From Amblyomma americanum (taxonomy: Eukaryota; Arthropoda; Arachnida; Ixodida; Ixodidae), in the NCBI RefSeq assembly GCF_052857255.1, contig NC_135497.1, forward strand, positions 117,062,241 through 117,126,240: a stretch of DNA of 64,000 nucleotides, read 5' to 3'. Within the stretch, counting starts at the first letter, position 1, and every line of letters begins with the position of its first letter. Both the position numbers and the translations under genes were made by a program. This document shows positions 9,739 through 21,125 of the stretch, piece by piece. Under the pieces are notes generated by a model. It worked only from the letters and a program-made list of their open reading frames with translations, was not told the origin of the DNA and did not search any database.

Positions 9739-11440
9739 GTTATTGTTGTTGTTGTTAGCCTGACAAAATGGCACACATCCACAAGGGGGATTGGCCATAA
9801 CCAGGCGGTGACTATATGCATTTCAGATTGCATGCGGCAAGCATAGGATGACCTAAAAAATTGGGCAACTCAGTTTCCTTGACAGAGGTGTTCTCAGGTG
9901 GTTAGGGGTCCTACAAGCTTAAAATTGGGCAAGGTAGTGAGTACAAGAAAAAAGGCGGGAAAATGAAAAAAATGTAGGAAATACGATAGGTTATGATGGT
10001 AGACGTTTTGTTTCTCGAAGATAAATTTGAACTTCAGAGCAAACATTCTCATTGGTATGACAAAGCATAGAAGCGCCAAGAGATAGAACAACCGCAGAAG
10101 AAAGACGCAATCTGAGATTCTGTAATGGAACTTCTAACAGTCGCCTCCTGAGCGATGAGTAGCGACGAGAATAGAGAAGAAAGTGCTCTATTGTTTCCGG
10201 CTCAGCGCAATAAGGACACAGTGGGGAGATCGCGAGACCAGGCCTGTAGAAGTAAAAATTTAGATGCGGTACCCGGCAACGTAGTCGGGCTAAAAAAACA
10301 AATTTGCGGGATCGCCAGGCTGTACTCCTCCAAGGGAACAAGAGGTGCTGAAAATCGTCCAATGAAGTAAGCGCTGATGCGCCAAATTATTTCATAAAAG
10401 TGTAAGTACGAAATCGTGCCGCTGTAATGTAAGCACTGGTTGGAAGCGGGTCAACAATCGAACCACTCAGGGCTGTCTTCGCTAAAGCATGAGCTGTTGC
10501 ATTTAATAGAGGACCCCTGTGCCCAGGAACCCAAACAAATCGAATTGATTGGACATGTCGAGGGATCAGAAATCTGAGTATTCGAAAGGATTGCGATTCA
10601 GTAGACGAAGACAAGGAAGTGCATGAGGATAATGAGTCCGTAATTATTACTGGATAAAGTGTTTGCTGTCTTGCGCAGAGCAAGAACCACTGCTAGAAAC
10701 CTGGCCAGATAAATAGGTGTAAAATCTGGAAGACGGAGGGAAAAAGACCAGTCAAGGGACTGGGACTAAATGCCTACACCTGCCTTTCTTCACGCCCCGA
10801 GGCATCAGTCGCAATTTCAACATGCGAGCAGAAGGTCATCAAGTGGTCTTGCAACATATTTAACATTGAGAAGGGAAGTAATTTGACAAAACGTAGAAAA
10901 ATATCACCGTAGATGATGTCCGCAATTGAGGAGATGGACCGCACCGGAACAATTTCAGGTATTCGAACATTTAGCGGGCCAAGCAAGGATTCAACGAAAC
11001 AGATTTGGGGAGTTTGAAGCCAAAACCATCCGAGTCCCGACACCCAATAACTGAGCTCGCTGCCCTAAGAAAATCAACTGGGATGCATGCTGCTCCGAAT
11101 AGCAAAATTTTAAGAACATTTGTACCGTCAGCAGGCGAAACCTTGAAGTAAAAGGCGGCACCTGCGGTTCAAGATACAAAATAATGTTGGCCATGTATTT
11201 AGGGAGACCCACACAGAGGCGCAGTGCTTCACGCTTTAAGAGCGGAAGTGGGCGCAGTTTGTATGCAGCCGCTCCAGAAAAGAGAGCGCAGCCAAATTCT
11301 AAGATAGGCCGGATATACATTTTTTAAATAATCAAAAGAGCGTGTGGGCGCATACCGCAGCGCGGCTTACTCAGCCTACGCAGAAGACCGCCCGCCCGAA
11401 CCGCTTTCGCAGCAACCTGATCTATATGTGTCTGACAAGA
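9739..11440 (-). mobile_element. I-like LINE, 5' truncated, with RNase H remnant, unit 1
   Basis: Read on the minus strand. It has the end of a reverse transcriptase region (11,320-10,994: Y-I-R-P-I-L-E-F-G, then L-R-L-C-V-G-L-P-K). RNase H pieces follow, with A-T-D-A-S near 10,800, I-T-D-S near 10,640 and V-P-G-H-R-G near 10,530. The usual N-E-x-A-D reads N-A-T-A-H, so the catalytic acid is lost. A C-terminal block has C-P-Y-C...H (10,362-9,991) with the last Cys missing. Its 3' end is a CAA-repeat tail, seen here as ttgttgttgttgtt at 9,741-9,757. It is absent from A2 as a long copy, so it inserted or survived in A1 only. Several frameshifts make it inactive. Confidence 0.8.
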
Positions 11441-11936
11441 GAGGAAATTTCTATAAGCGATTACGAGAAAATATTACCACCAAGCGCGAATTTTGAAAAC
11501 GTCTGGCTCAAGGAGCGCTTGGCTCCGCCAAATCTGCGCGCCTCGTGAGTTGTGGACGGGCCCCGGAGGCGGGCCCGGAGCCCCGCTAGTCGGACGTGCG
11601 GCCGCTGCCTCATCCACGGCTCACTTGTTATGCCCGCGTCCTCCCAATGAAATGTCGTCGCGTAGGTCCTCCCAAACAATCGGGACGAGACAGATGAGCC
11701 AGCAAGGGTGGCGGTTCTTTCGAATGCTTGCTGTGTTCTCAGCTTCGCAAGCCAATCAGCTTTGGCCGCAGTGACGAAAATATTAGTGTGTACAAGATTT
11801 TACATGCAGTTTGGTTTATTCGTTGCTGCGATTCATAGACGCAAGAAATAAAGTTTCCTTTGATACACTTGTTACAGCAGTATCCGTGGGTATCAGAAGT
11901 ACAGAAAAAAAAGTTTTCCCGTGAATGTTTCGCTAC

Positions 11937-12181
11937 AGCCGCCGCGGTGGCTGAGTGGTTACGCCGCTCGGCTGCCGGCCCGAAAGACGCGGGTTCAATC
12001 CCGGCCACGGCGATCGACTTTCGATGGAGGCGAATTTCTAGAGGCCCGCGTACTGTGCGATGTCAGTGCACGTTAAAGAACCCCAGGTGGTCGAAATTTC
12101 CGGAGAGCTTCACTACGGCGTCCCTCATAGCCTGAGTCGCTTTGGGACGTTAAACCCCCATAAAACCAAAACCAAACCAAC
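11937..12181 (+). mobile_element. tRNA-derived SINE (tick Ruka-like) with target-site duplication, unit 1
   Basis: Has polymerase III box A (gtggctgagtggttacgc) and box B (gggttcaatccc) in a tRNA-like head. A body with ggcccgcgtactgtgcgatg and agaaccccaggtggtc follows, ending in aaaccaaaaccaaaccaac. It is flanked on both sides by gtttcgctac (11,927-11,936 and 12,182-12,191), a 10-bp target duplication. A2 has no SINE at the matching site (near 21,620). Confidence 0.9.
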
Positions 12182-12191
12182 GTTTCGCTAC

Positions 12192-13388
12192 TTCATGCAG
12201 TAAATTGTGGTTCTGTTCTCTTAGATTAACTGTCGCACAAACTGCGCATTGCGTGTAGCTTGAATTTTCTTTGTTTAGTTACCAAAAAAAAAAAAGCTTT
12301 CAGAGAAAAGGAATTGAATCTCTGGGAGAGAAGCGTGACACGTTAGACGACTTGTTGCAGCCTGCAATTTTTGTAGCGTTAAACAAACGCTAATTTAGTA
12401 AAACTTTCCGTTTATATCACTGCTTAACAGGTGTTTTTACCCAAGTGCTTTTATTTAAGGGGAAAGCTGATTCGGCATTAGGCTGTCCAAAGCTTATCGG
12501 GCGACCTCCAACGTCCACCAATGCTTTCAGGAGCCAGCGTCTTCGGCTCAGCCTTGCTGCCAACATCATTTAGCCCACGGGCATCTAGAGTGTGACGCCA
12601 GGAAGTGCCCGGAAAGCCTGCTTCGATTCGCACCAGTTGATATCAGTGCAGCATTCGCAAGCGCAGCGAGGCCCGGTTATTGCGATAATTTTGCAGTTCT
12701 CAAATGCTGTAGCGTTTGTTTGGCCGTTAAAGTGAATATCGTGTGTATGCTGTCACGCGGCACACACAAGCTGGCTTCGGTGAAGTTCCGAACGGGTAGA
12801 TGCGCGCCGTTCATTAGGACACGTAACTAACTGGTCTTAAATCCCTGTCACAGGAATTTAATCTGTAGTGTGGCCTATCATCAAATACATTATAAAAACA
12901 TTTTAGTTTTTCAGAGTCCTTTTAGGTGGGCAGGACAAGAGCTCACGTGAACGTCGGGGAGGTGCTCGTTTACACCGGCAAGCCTGTAAAGCACGAGAGG
13001 GTTTTCCTCACGCCTTGCCTCATGCGATGGACCAGAAACTCAGGAGCCTCTGTGGCCCAATCACATATAAGTTCTTATAACATATGTTATAAGAACCTTA
13101 TAGCAGTCATGTGTTCGTTGGCAGTTATGTGGTCCCCGCTGCACATAACGGATATGGGGAGTGGAAACCGAGTTCCACGCAGGTCGCACGGTCCGTAGCG
13201 CCTGTGGGCAGTGAGTGTGCTGGTAGCTGCTGACAGGAAACCATTGACGTTTCACCGACGAGCTCATGCGTGTGAAATTACAGAGTTCATGTCAGTACTA
13301 GGGAATGTATCAAGGCCTCAGCAGCACATATCTTGAGGAGGACATGCGAAAGTAAGACCAGGAATTTCAAAGGATTATGAACGAGTTG
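12192..13388. other. A1 spacer, unit 1, no gene recognised
   Basis: Homologous to about 21,640-22,830 in A2. It includes an A-run (12,284-12,294) and the 26-bp palindrome described separately. No coding signal is shared with A2. Confidence 0.5.
13071..13096. repeat. Perfect 26-bp palindrome, unit 1
   Basis: gttcttataacat followed at once by its exact reverse complement. The A2 counterpart near 22,500-22,545 does not have it. Confidence 0.9.
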
Positions 13389-13962
13389 TTTCAAATACGA
13401 GGACATTTATTACACGATATCTTTTTTGGGTATGCTTAGGATGTCGCTTTTGTTCTCCCTGTTTTCAACGACGCCAACTTCATTAGCGTAGGCATTTTTG
13501 TATAAAAATGTTCACTTAGAACTTTTTCCTGACCTCTCCTGCAGCTCTATTATACAACTGTCAAATGATGTCCACAAGAGTCCGTAACATGAAGAGGGGA
13601 AAAAAAACTGGCTAAACTAGCCTGAGGTCCAAGTAAAGTATTCAACGACAGCCGTCGTCTTTTTCCAAATTTCTCGCGTTTCTCCTTCCTTTTCGTATTT
13701 CCCTTCTTTCCCTTCTCTCTTCATGATGGCCTCCCTCCATTTCCTCCATTTCTTCTCTTCCTTTTTTCACGTCTACGTTAACTATGTTATCTGTGACAAA
13801 TGTACAATGTACAATAACGTACAATGTACAATAAAGGCATATGCGTGCCCTTCACTGAAATTCGTATATGTAATGCTAGATTTGAAGGTGCCAAAGCTAC
13901 GCCAGGGCTACCAGTCATACCACAGTTGATCAACATCATCAGCCGAAATGAGTCCATAGTAG
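13389..13962. other. A1-specific inserted segment with duplicated 17-mer, unit 1
   Basis: Present in A1, absent in A2 (A2 goes directly from attatgaa to gacctcttcc near 22,827-22,850). It contains a pyrimidine-rich tract (13,682-13,768) and two tandem near-copies of gtacaatgtacaataac/a (13,802-13,835). The end resembles a retroposon 3' region (caataaaggc) but no family or target duplication was identified. Confidence 0.5.
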
Positions 13963-14155
13963 CGCAAAGACTTCTTCCATATTAGTTTTATTAACCTCGT
14001 CCTCAATGTGCAAGACCTTTAAAATGCCAGACAGATCAGCTTGCTGTCAACTGTTTCCGTAGTTAAGGACTGCAAAATAATTTCAACCACCTAGGTTTCT
14101 TAACGAGCGTCAAAATCTCGACACAGGGTACTTTTTTGCAGTTAATCTCCACCGG

Positions 14156-14162
14156 TATATAA
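14156..14162 (+). promoter_or_regulatory. TATA-like element upstream of P2, unit 1
   Basis: TATATAA in accggtatataactgttctgg, about 270 bp before the P2 ATG. In P4 the same place reads ggtatacagctg, so the element is lost there. Confidence 0.3.
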
Positions 14163-14430
14163 CTGTTCTGGCCGTGATCCAACCTGCGAACTCGCCCTCA
14201 GCTGCGGAGCGCCGTATCCACTGAGCCTCAACAGCCGGTAAGCTCAAACTACCGAAGAGAAAGATGATGGGAGCTCGCGCCCCATGCGGCTCCTCGAGCC
14301 GCTTTCAGCCCAAGCCAACGAACGAACGTGCCACACCCGTTCGGAATTGTCTGTGACCGCAAGGATTACGTCTAAGCTGCCTACAGCGACCGAAGACGCC
14401 CCAGGCTGTCTCCACTTCTAAGGCAACGGG

Positions 14431-15467
14431 ATGACCCCTCACCATGCGGTTCGGCGGGAACCGACCACGCCAGCAGCCTTCCCGGAGGGCTGCGTCGCCG
14501 CATCGCACTGCGACAGAGTCCTCGTCGCAGTTTGCTTCTGCCCAGCAGCCCAGGATGGCGCCCCCAGGGGGAGAGTACGTGTTCTGCTTGAGATTGCTGC
14601 CGTGAGCTCTTCGACGGTGCGCCACGCTAACAAGAATGAGGATCGCCCACCGCGCTCTACCTGGAGACTGTTCCTTACGCCCTACGGGCGCTTGCCAGAG
14701 GGCCAGCGGTTGGACGCATGCGACAGGAGGTGCGCCCTGATTTCAGAGGTAAGAGGCGTTCCTATATTCTCTCCGGTGCTTGGAAAAGCCTCCTTTTGTT
14801 CGTCCAGATTCTGGAGAGCTGCTGCGGTGCTGCTCAGGAGACCCAGCCCTGTGCCATGCTCTACCATATCGAATTGCCATTTCGTGACGGTACAGAAGGG
14901 AGCACTGGTCAGCCCCACCATCTGTTCGTGACTGGAGCCGGAGCCGAACACCGCGTCACCTTGGTTCACACCCGGCGCCTAATGGTACTCGTTGCATGCG
15001 GCATGTACCGTCGTGGTTGCGAGGCCGACCCCACCGTGCTCCTGGTTCTCGAACACGCTGCCAGTCGATTCCTCACAATTGCGACAAACTTTGTCCTGGA
15101 CGTACCTGACCCGCTTGCATCATGCGTCTTCAACACCACCAATGACGCAGAGCTCGCTGTACTGCAGGAAGGTCTCGTCCAGGATTCTGTTCACGTAATC
15201 TGTCCACCGGCAGACCCTGTTGTGCGCATACCGCCAGCGCTTGCGTGCCGAGCCCTGCATGCCACCAATGGTTTGGAAGAAATCGCCATCCTGGCTCAAG
15301 ATCAAGCAGAGGATAGTGCTGGAGTCTTCCTTCAAACAGCGCCACTGCTGATGCCCCTAGTTTCCTTGAGCCGCCGGTCCTCCCTGACGCCAGACAAGAC
15401 GAGGAAGAACTTGTGCACCAGCGGCTGGCTCTCAGCCAGACTGCCGCTGGTCTCCCAGGCCTTCTGA
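14431..15467 (+). pseudogene. P2: family member broken by a 2-bp insertion, unit 1
   Basis: The first 110 codons run from ATG 14,431 to the R-L-D-A-C-D block. Two extra bases (gttcctatattctc against gttcctgttctc in P1) near 14,765 then put the remainder in another frame. That frame is open from 14,718 to TGA 15,465-15,467 and carries the family blocks Y-H-I-E-L-P-F, H-R-V-T-L-V-H-T-R, I-A-T-N-F-V-L-D and H-V-I-C-P-P-A-D-P. The wrong frame also stays open to 14,931. Unless the 2-bp region is spliced or otherwise bypassed, the product is truncated. It is closest to P4. Confidence 0.45.
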
Positions 15468-17235
15468 TAAAACCCCGCTCGTGGTGCCCGTGCTGCGCGT
15501 TCTTCGCGTGGCTTCCTTTAGCTCCAGGAGGAGCTGGAGAAACACACGCACGAAGCCGCACAGCTTAACATCATGTGCACCACAACTGACAGCCAGCGGG
15601 AGACGTTGGGGTCACAGGGAGGCTCCAGGAGGATGGCGGGACACAAGCCTGCCTCATCTTCGTTGTAGTTGCAAGACAGGAGTCTGAAAAGAGGGTGACT
15701 GAGCAGCGGTCCCCAGGTGTGAGGCGCTTCTCAACAACGAAGACATCGTCATCACTTAGCCTGGCCACTTTAGTCGCCCCCCTGGCCCTCCACTTTGTCC
15801 CAAAGCACTAGTGGCGAGATAGGAGATCAGGAGGAACATTGGAGAATGGATGAACATTATGTGGCCTCAGACATGAGGCTCTACTGTTAGGACTTTATCG
15901 TCGGCAAACTGCTGTTACGTTCAATTTTAGGAAGTAGAGTGCAATTACCCGAGCTTGTAAATATAGCGACAAACATTAAAATCGTGGAGTCCGCACTGCT
16001 CGTAGAAATATTGTAGTCTGCAGTTAGTCTAACCACTCAAACCTACATCTCTCAGCTGAAACTGTCAAACTCGGGGACGTGTTCTGGTGAACCCCCCTCC
16101 CCCCTCCTTTCCCGATCCGTAGTGGATTTTTCTCCCGGAATTATCACTACGAAGGAAAGGGTGTTTTTACGGGCGGGACAGTGAAACTACCGCGCTCCAA
16201 GATGCTGCTTCGCGTATGTACTCGGCGACATTGTGTACCGCAAAACTTTATGCACGTGAACTCGGTTGTATAGGACTCTTTCTACACATGTTCACGCTAC
16301 CCGCTGACGCGAGGAACATTTTTGTGGGCTTTCAAGGCACAGTTGCAGTATTTCTGCGTAACTGCTGCCAAGAAGATACTTACCGCCGTGAAAATATTTT
16401 ATTTGTTTTTCGAAAGTGCTTAGAACACAGTTCTATCACTGAGTGCAGTAAAGTGACTGGATCCAGTCCGGTCTGACACGCATTCGATTAGTCCTGTGCT
16501 CCCTCTCTGTCTCATTGGTCGGGGTGTGCCAAAAGTCGCAGTACCCTGTAAGTGGTCCTCTTCCTCCAGAGAGGCTGGAAGGAAATCTCCCGATATTCAG
16601 AGAGATTTAGTTCATAGCTCAGTTTTCCCAGTCAGCTTAGTTGCAACAACTGCTTTCCATGCAAAACGGCTTCTTGAGGAGCCGCCTTTGCCGTGAACGC
16701 TTGCACTCAGCAATGCTAAAGTGGCCGAAGTAGTAATGATTCACATTCTCTGGTGGGCAGTCGCACGGTAAGCGCTTCACTGTAATCGTGTGGAACTTTA
16801 CCGAAGCAGCGATATTTACCAGCTTGTGGTGGCTCCAAGCCTTAGTGCCACGCCATCAAAATTCCTACCTCATACCATTGCAAGAAAGACTGCACTTCGT
16901 CTTGCAGTGCACCCTAAATATTTCTAGGGCCCCTTCAGGGCTAAGCGCGAAACTGCGCTATTTCAAGCACTGCAGCTTCCCATGTCCGAGGAGCTTGTCT
17001 TTTTCTTTTGCTGCTGCTTATATCCTCGCGCTAAGTCGAGCGTGCTTGTACGACCATTTTCTTTCCCCAGTAAAACACTAATTTCACGTTGGGCAGTTTA
17101 GCTCACAGAAAAACTAAAGAGAGACACACGTGTCGTCAAGAATAACCAGGAAAATACGTTGGCGTCATACTAGATTTTCTCAGAGCGTTGGTGTAGGCGA
17201 AAAGCTCTGACTTGTTTTGCAGCGAATGGGCCCTC
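15468..17235. other. P2 downstream region, no gene recognised, unit 1
   Basis: Homologous to 24,338-26,050. It holds the phrase ggactttatcgtcggcaaactg (15,891-15,912) also found after P1, and the segment gactggatccagtcc (16,457-16,471). The alternative P frame tail (helix with E-L-E-K-H) degenerates here. Confidence 0.5.
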
Positions 17236-17386
17236 GGAACTCTGTCTTCCGCCCTTGCGTGTCGGTCCACTTCCAGCCCACGTAAACTCTCGAGTACAAG
17301 TAGCATACCCTCGAGATCGACTATTGCCCGGTTCATAGGAGTCTAGTGGATCCAGTACACACGAAAAATGTCTTTGGGCAGGAATT

Positions 17387-17392
17387 TATAAA
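17387..17392 (+). promoter_or_regulatory. TATA box upstream of P3, unit 1
   Basis: TATAAA in gaatttataaacgtag, 235 bp before the P3 ATG, matching the P1 position. Confidence 0.38.
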
Positions 17393-17626
17393 CGTAGGTG
17401 AGAAACATTTTGTAGGAGGGCCGTTTAGCGAATACCGCAGAAGAGAAGAATGACATAGTAGCTCCCGCGCATCACGCGTCATCGTGTCCTCGAGCCGCTT
17501 TCTGCGCAAGCCACCAAGGCACCTTGCTACGGCCACTGAAAATTTTCTTTGACCCGAAGGTTTGCGACCCAGTCGCCTTCAGCGTCCGAAGTCGCCATAG
17601 GCTGCTTCGAAGCCTAGGGTAGCGAG

Positions 17627-18619
17627 ATGATGTGTCAGGGTGCGGTCAACCGGCAACTTGCATTGCCGGCGGCCTTCGGTATAAGCTGTGCCGACACTTC
17701 GCACAGCCACGGAACCTTTGTCGTTGGAGGTCGGCGTTGGGTGGGACCTCAGGGTTGGGCCCGCAGACGGAGCGTCGCTGTTCGACTGCACGCAGCTGCC
17801 GGGCGGATTTTTTTTCGACCGCCAACCACACCAACAGGGGTGAGCGGCATGAACCATGGTCGTCCTGCAGATACCTTGTTGCGCCGTGTGGGCGCTTGCT
17901 ACATGGTCAGCGGCTAGACGCCTGTGACGGGACGGGCGCAATACTTGCAGAGGTAAAAGGCGTTCCTGTTCGCTCCGGTGCCCCGAACTTCCTGCTCTTA
18001 ATCAAGACTCTGGAGCGTCGCTGCTGTCCGGCCCAGAATAACCGGCTCGTTGGCATGCTCTACCAAATCGATCTGCCATTCCGTTCGCAACTGGAGCCGA
18101 CGCTTGGTCCATACCCTACGCGTAACGGTACTCGTTGCACGCGGCCTGCACCGTCGCCGTTGCTTGCGTGACCCCACTGTGCTCCTGACTCCCGACCACG
18201 GTGACGGACGACTACCCAGAATTGCGACAAAACCTTGTCCTATAGTTACCTGGCGCGTTTGCATCATTCGTCTTCAACCCCCCCCCCCCCCCCCCGATGA
18301 TGCAGAACAACTCGCGGTCCTGCTCGAAGATCATACCCAGAATGTTGCTGACGTCACCTATCCCTCGGCAGACCCTCTTGAGCGCACACCACCAGCGCTT
18401 GCGGCACGAGCCCTGGACACCAGCAGTAATGCGGAAATCGCCATCCTGCCCTATGATCTAGCCCAGGATGGTGCGGGAGTCTTCCTTCCCACAGCGGCCC
18501 TATTGATGCGCCTAGTGCCCTTGCACCGTCTGCCCTCACCGACGTCGGAGAAGATGAGGAAGAACTTGTGCACCAGCCGACTGCTCTCAGCCATGCTGCA
18601 AGCCTCCAAGCTCTTCTGA
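17627..18619 (+). pseudogene. P3: family member with multiple lesions, unit 1
   Basis: Opens at ATG 17,627 with the P1-like start C-Q-G-A-V-N-R. A T-run of eight near 17,810 (five in P1) shifts the frame. Further lesions are a 38-bp deletion after about 18,081 relative to unit 2, an extra A in the gcgacaaaaccttg segment near 18,230, and replacement of the F-N-T-T segment by 18 C (18,278-18,295). The tail 18,300-18,619 returns to the family frame (E-Q-L-A-V-L-L-E-D, P-P-A-L-A-A-R-A-L). The alternative tail frame 18,568-18,855 is open and contains the helix L-V-L-Q-E-E-L-E-K-R-A-H. Confidence 0.5.
18278..18295. repeat. Poly-C tract inside P3 (18 C), unit 1
   Basis: A run of eighteen C after gtcttcaa. 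Other family members read cttcaacaccac here, so the run probably grew from that C-rich seed. Confidence 0.9.
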
Positions 18620-20842
18620 TAGACCGCGCTGGTGGTGCACCTGCTGCGCGTTGTTCACCTGGCTTCCTTGTGCTCCAGGAAGAGCTGGAGAAACGCGCGC
18701 ACCAAGCCGCACACCGTCATCAGACCAGATGCACCACAGTTGTTAGCCAGCGGAACGTGGAGTCTACAGCTGGATGGCTGCCGGCTGCAGGAGACTGGTT
18801 GCTAGCGCTCGCCTCGTCTCCGTTGTGTCGTAAGGTGACTGCAACTGACAGGTGAAGAGATCGGAGGTTAACAAGGCATAGTCGTCTCAAATACGTGGTC
18901 CTGTTTTGAGGACTTTGTCGTCGGAAAAATACTACCATATCTAGTTTTCACAAGGAGCCTGGAATATTAGCCTTGACTGCTTATATACTGATAGCTAGTG
19001 ATAAGTTGCACAAGGTTCGTGATGGCCGTTGAAGCGCAGTTATTTGAACTGGGTTAACCTGTACGTACCTTAAAGGTTAAGTCAGATTTCCAATGTTCTT
19101 TTGTCAGCTAATCTCAGAGGCTAGTCCGCAGTCTTACCGCATCAGCCCAATACTATCGATGCCGTTAGAAAGGCGTTTGTGCGAATAGGCACGCTACCCA
19201 CTGCAAACTGATGTGCTGCTTGACTTTAAATACTCAGTCGGCCCAATATGAGGCTTGACACACTTTCTTGGAAAAGGTGCTCGAAAGGTTTTAGGAGCAG
19301 CAGCATTTGTTCTGAAACAATTCGGTGACGATCAGCGTTATCGTGCGAAGCCACTAACGCCCGCAGTGAAAAAAAAATGAATGCATGGCTTTCGAAAACT
19401 GTTTGTAATGCCGTCTTTTTACTTTGAGTGCAGTAAAGTCGACTGGATTCAGTCCTGTATAACACTCTCGTATTTTCCCTTTTGTTGTTTTCTTTCTCAA
19501 TGAAATGCCGTAACATTCTTGTGTTACCAGACGAGTCAACCTCTTTTGCCTGGATTTTCAAAAAAATTAACGTATGTACAGAATTTCGCTCCACTCCAGA
19601 TCATTGCACTTGCGCTAGGTTTGGGGAAGTTTTTAGAGTGAGGCCTCGCACAAGCTTTCATGTGAGCAACTATCCGCCCTGGACTCTTGCAAGCGGGGAT
19701 ACTAGAAGTGCTTACCACAAATTCTGAGGCTTAGTCGCCGCATGGCCGCCCCGTGACACATACCTGCGCTGCAGCTACATAGATCGGCTGAAAAAGTGGC
19801 CTTCATTTGAGCATGCAGCATGGGGAAAGTGTATGTGTTCATGCGTCACCATGTTTACACTTCCTAGCTTTCTGTGGCCCGAAACGGACACAACGGAGTC
19901 CCTCTCTACCTTCAATAAATCCACCTTTTCCGGGAGCCAAGCGGAGCTTGCACAATTTTGAGTACCTCAGATTTTTCAAATTTGGCGGTGCTTATGACGT
20001 CACAACCTTCTCGACGAATTAGGAAATTTCGTTACTCGTCCTGTACAAACCAGATTGTTTTTTCAAGACAATCTAAATGCTATTACATTAAAAACATTTC
20101 ACACGTTTCCTGCAGAACCCCATCCATCTGTGCGCTGTTAGTCTCGTGGTTGAATCGTGCCTGGGCTACAGGCTTAAGCAGGTAGTTTTGGCCGGCTATA
20201 GATGGTTCATTGTCGCAAAATTAACAAAACTGCGCAAAGTGAACGGGAAGGTAGCGAGGCACAAGTGAAGACACAATTGCGCAGTTGTCTGGGGTCTCTA
20301 CTTGTGTGTTGCTTTGTCCCAGTTTACCCCAAGGAGTTTTGTCAATTCTTCTACAGGCTTGTTTTGATGCTTAATGTTTTCTTCAAAACCTTTTTTGTTA
20401 CAAAATCTGTTCAAATTACTCTGTCAAGCATGTACTAAGGATCGTTGTGGACCTTTGTTGCGCATGAAAACCGTGGAGATTTCAACAGAGGGGCACTGAA
20501 CCACCTAGATCCCATTTTAACAAACCAACAGCCGAAGCCTTTTAACTGGAGTCAGTTCCATTCACGGCTATTACAACGGTCGCTGTACGAGGGACTTTCT
20601 CCGAGCTAAGTGGCTGGGGCCGGCGTCGTAAAGCATTGCAGTCGAAAACACACACTGAGGTACACTGGGGCAACGCTGGGTGCAAGAACTAAAGAGGTGG
20701 AGGAGAAAAAAAAATTTCTTGAGTGGAGCCCTCAGTCCAGGGCTCCACGTGCAGCCGCAATCCTGCAGGCCAGCCAGAGCAGCTGTCGCTGGTCCTGCGG
20801 GTTCGTGTCGCTCAGAACGGTCTCAAGACGAAAGCGGTCGCT
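18620..20842. other. P3 downstream region, no gene recognised, unit 1
   Basis: The first 235 bp hold the open alternative P frame (18,568-18,855). The rest matches the P1 downstream region at about four bases in five and contains no ORF shared with it. Confidence 0.5.
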
Positions 20843-21125
20843 GGTTGTTGTTGTTGTTGTTGCCTTAGGAAGATGGCACATACTCATGACGGGGTATTGG
20901 CCAGGGCTCAGTGAGGTGAGCCCAAAGAAGAGGCTGAACTGGTAGCCAAGGTGATGGGTCACTGTTGTTGTTATTGTTACCCTCACACAATTGCACATGC
21001 CCACTCAGGGTGATTGCCAAAGAATTGACCAATCCTCCATGGAAGACACTGTCTACTGCTTCTTGTTCTTCTTAAACATGGCACATACCCACCTGAAGGG
21101 AGTGGCCAAGGCGTAGTGGCATAAA
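20843..21125 (-). mobile_element. Three nested I-like LINE 3' ends, unit 1
   Basis: Three short pieces, each with a variant of TGGCACATacCCAC and a GGCCAA-type phrase, each preceded by a TTG repeat or similar (20,843; 20,963; 21,055). On the minus strand these are LINE 3' ends with CAA-type tails. They lie at the site where A1 holds the longer I-like copy. Confidence 0.6.

Larger units (their letters stand above)
6158..13990. repeat. A module, copy A1 of unit 1
   Basis: Homologous to A2 (17,236-22,855), starting at the shared ggactctgt / ggaactctgt segment directly after the Harbinger right end. It contains P1. It is longer than A2 because it gained an I-like LINE (9,739-11,440), a SINE (11,937-12,181) and a segment of about 570 bp (13,389-13,962). 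The edge with B1 is approximate. Confidence 0.75.
13991..17235. repeat. B module, copy B1 of unit 1
   Basis: Homologous to B2 (22,856-26,050) almost end to end and contains P2. B also shows older homology to A: both have the P ORF, the phrase ggacttt.tcgtcggcaaactg after it, and a later gactggatYcagtcc segment (near 16,457 and 8,337). A and B are therefore probably an older tandem duplicate. Confidence 0.75.

Noticed and set aside
11937..12010. Possible tRNA gene from box A and box B
   Set aside because: The tRNA-like head continues into a SINE body with an A/C-rich end and is flanked by a target duplication.
13682..13768. Pyrimidine-rich tract read as a long low-complexity repeat or promoter
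   Set aside because: Irregular composition with no repeating unit and no associated gene.
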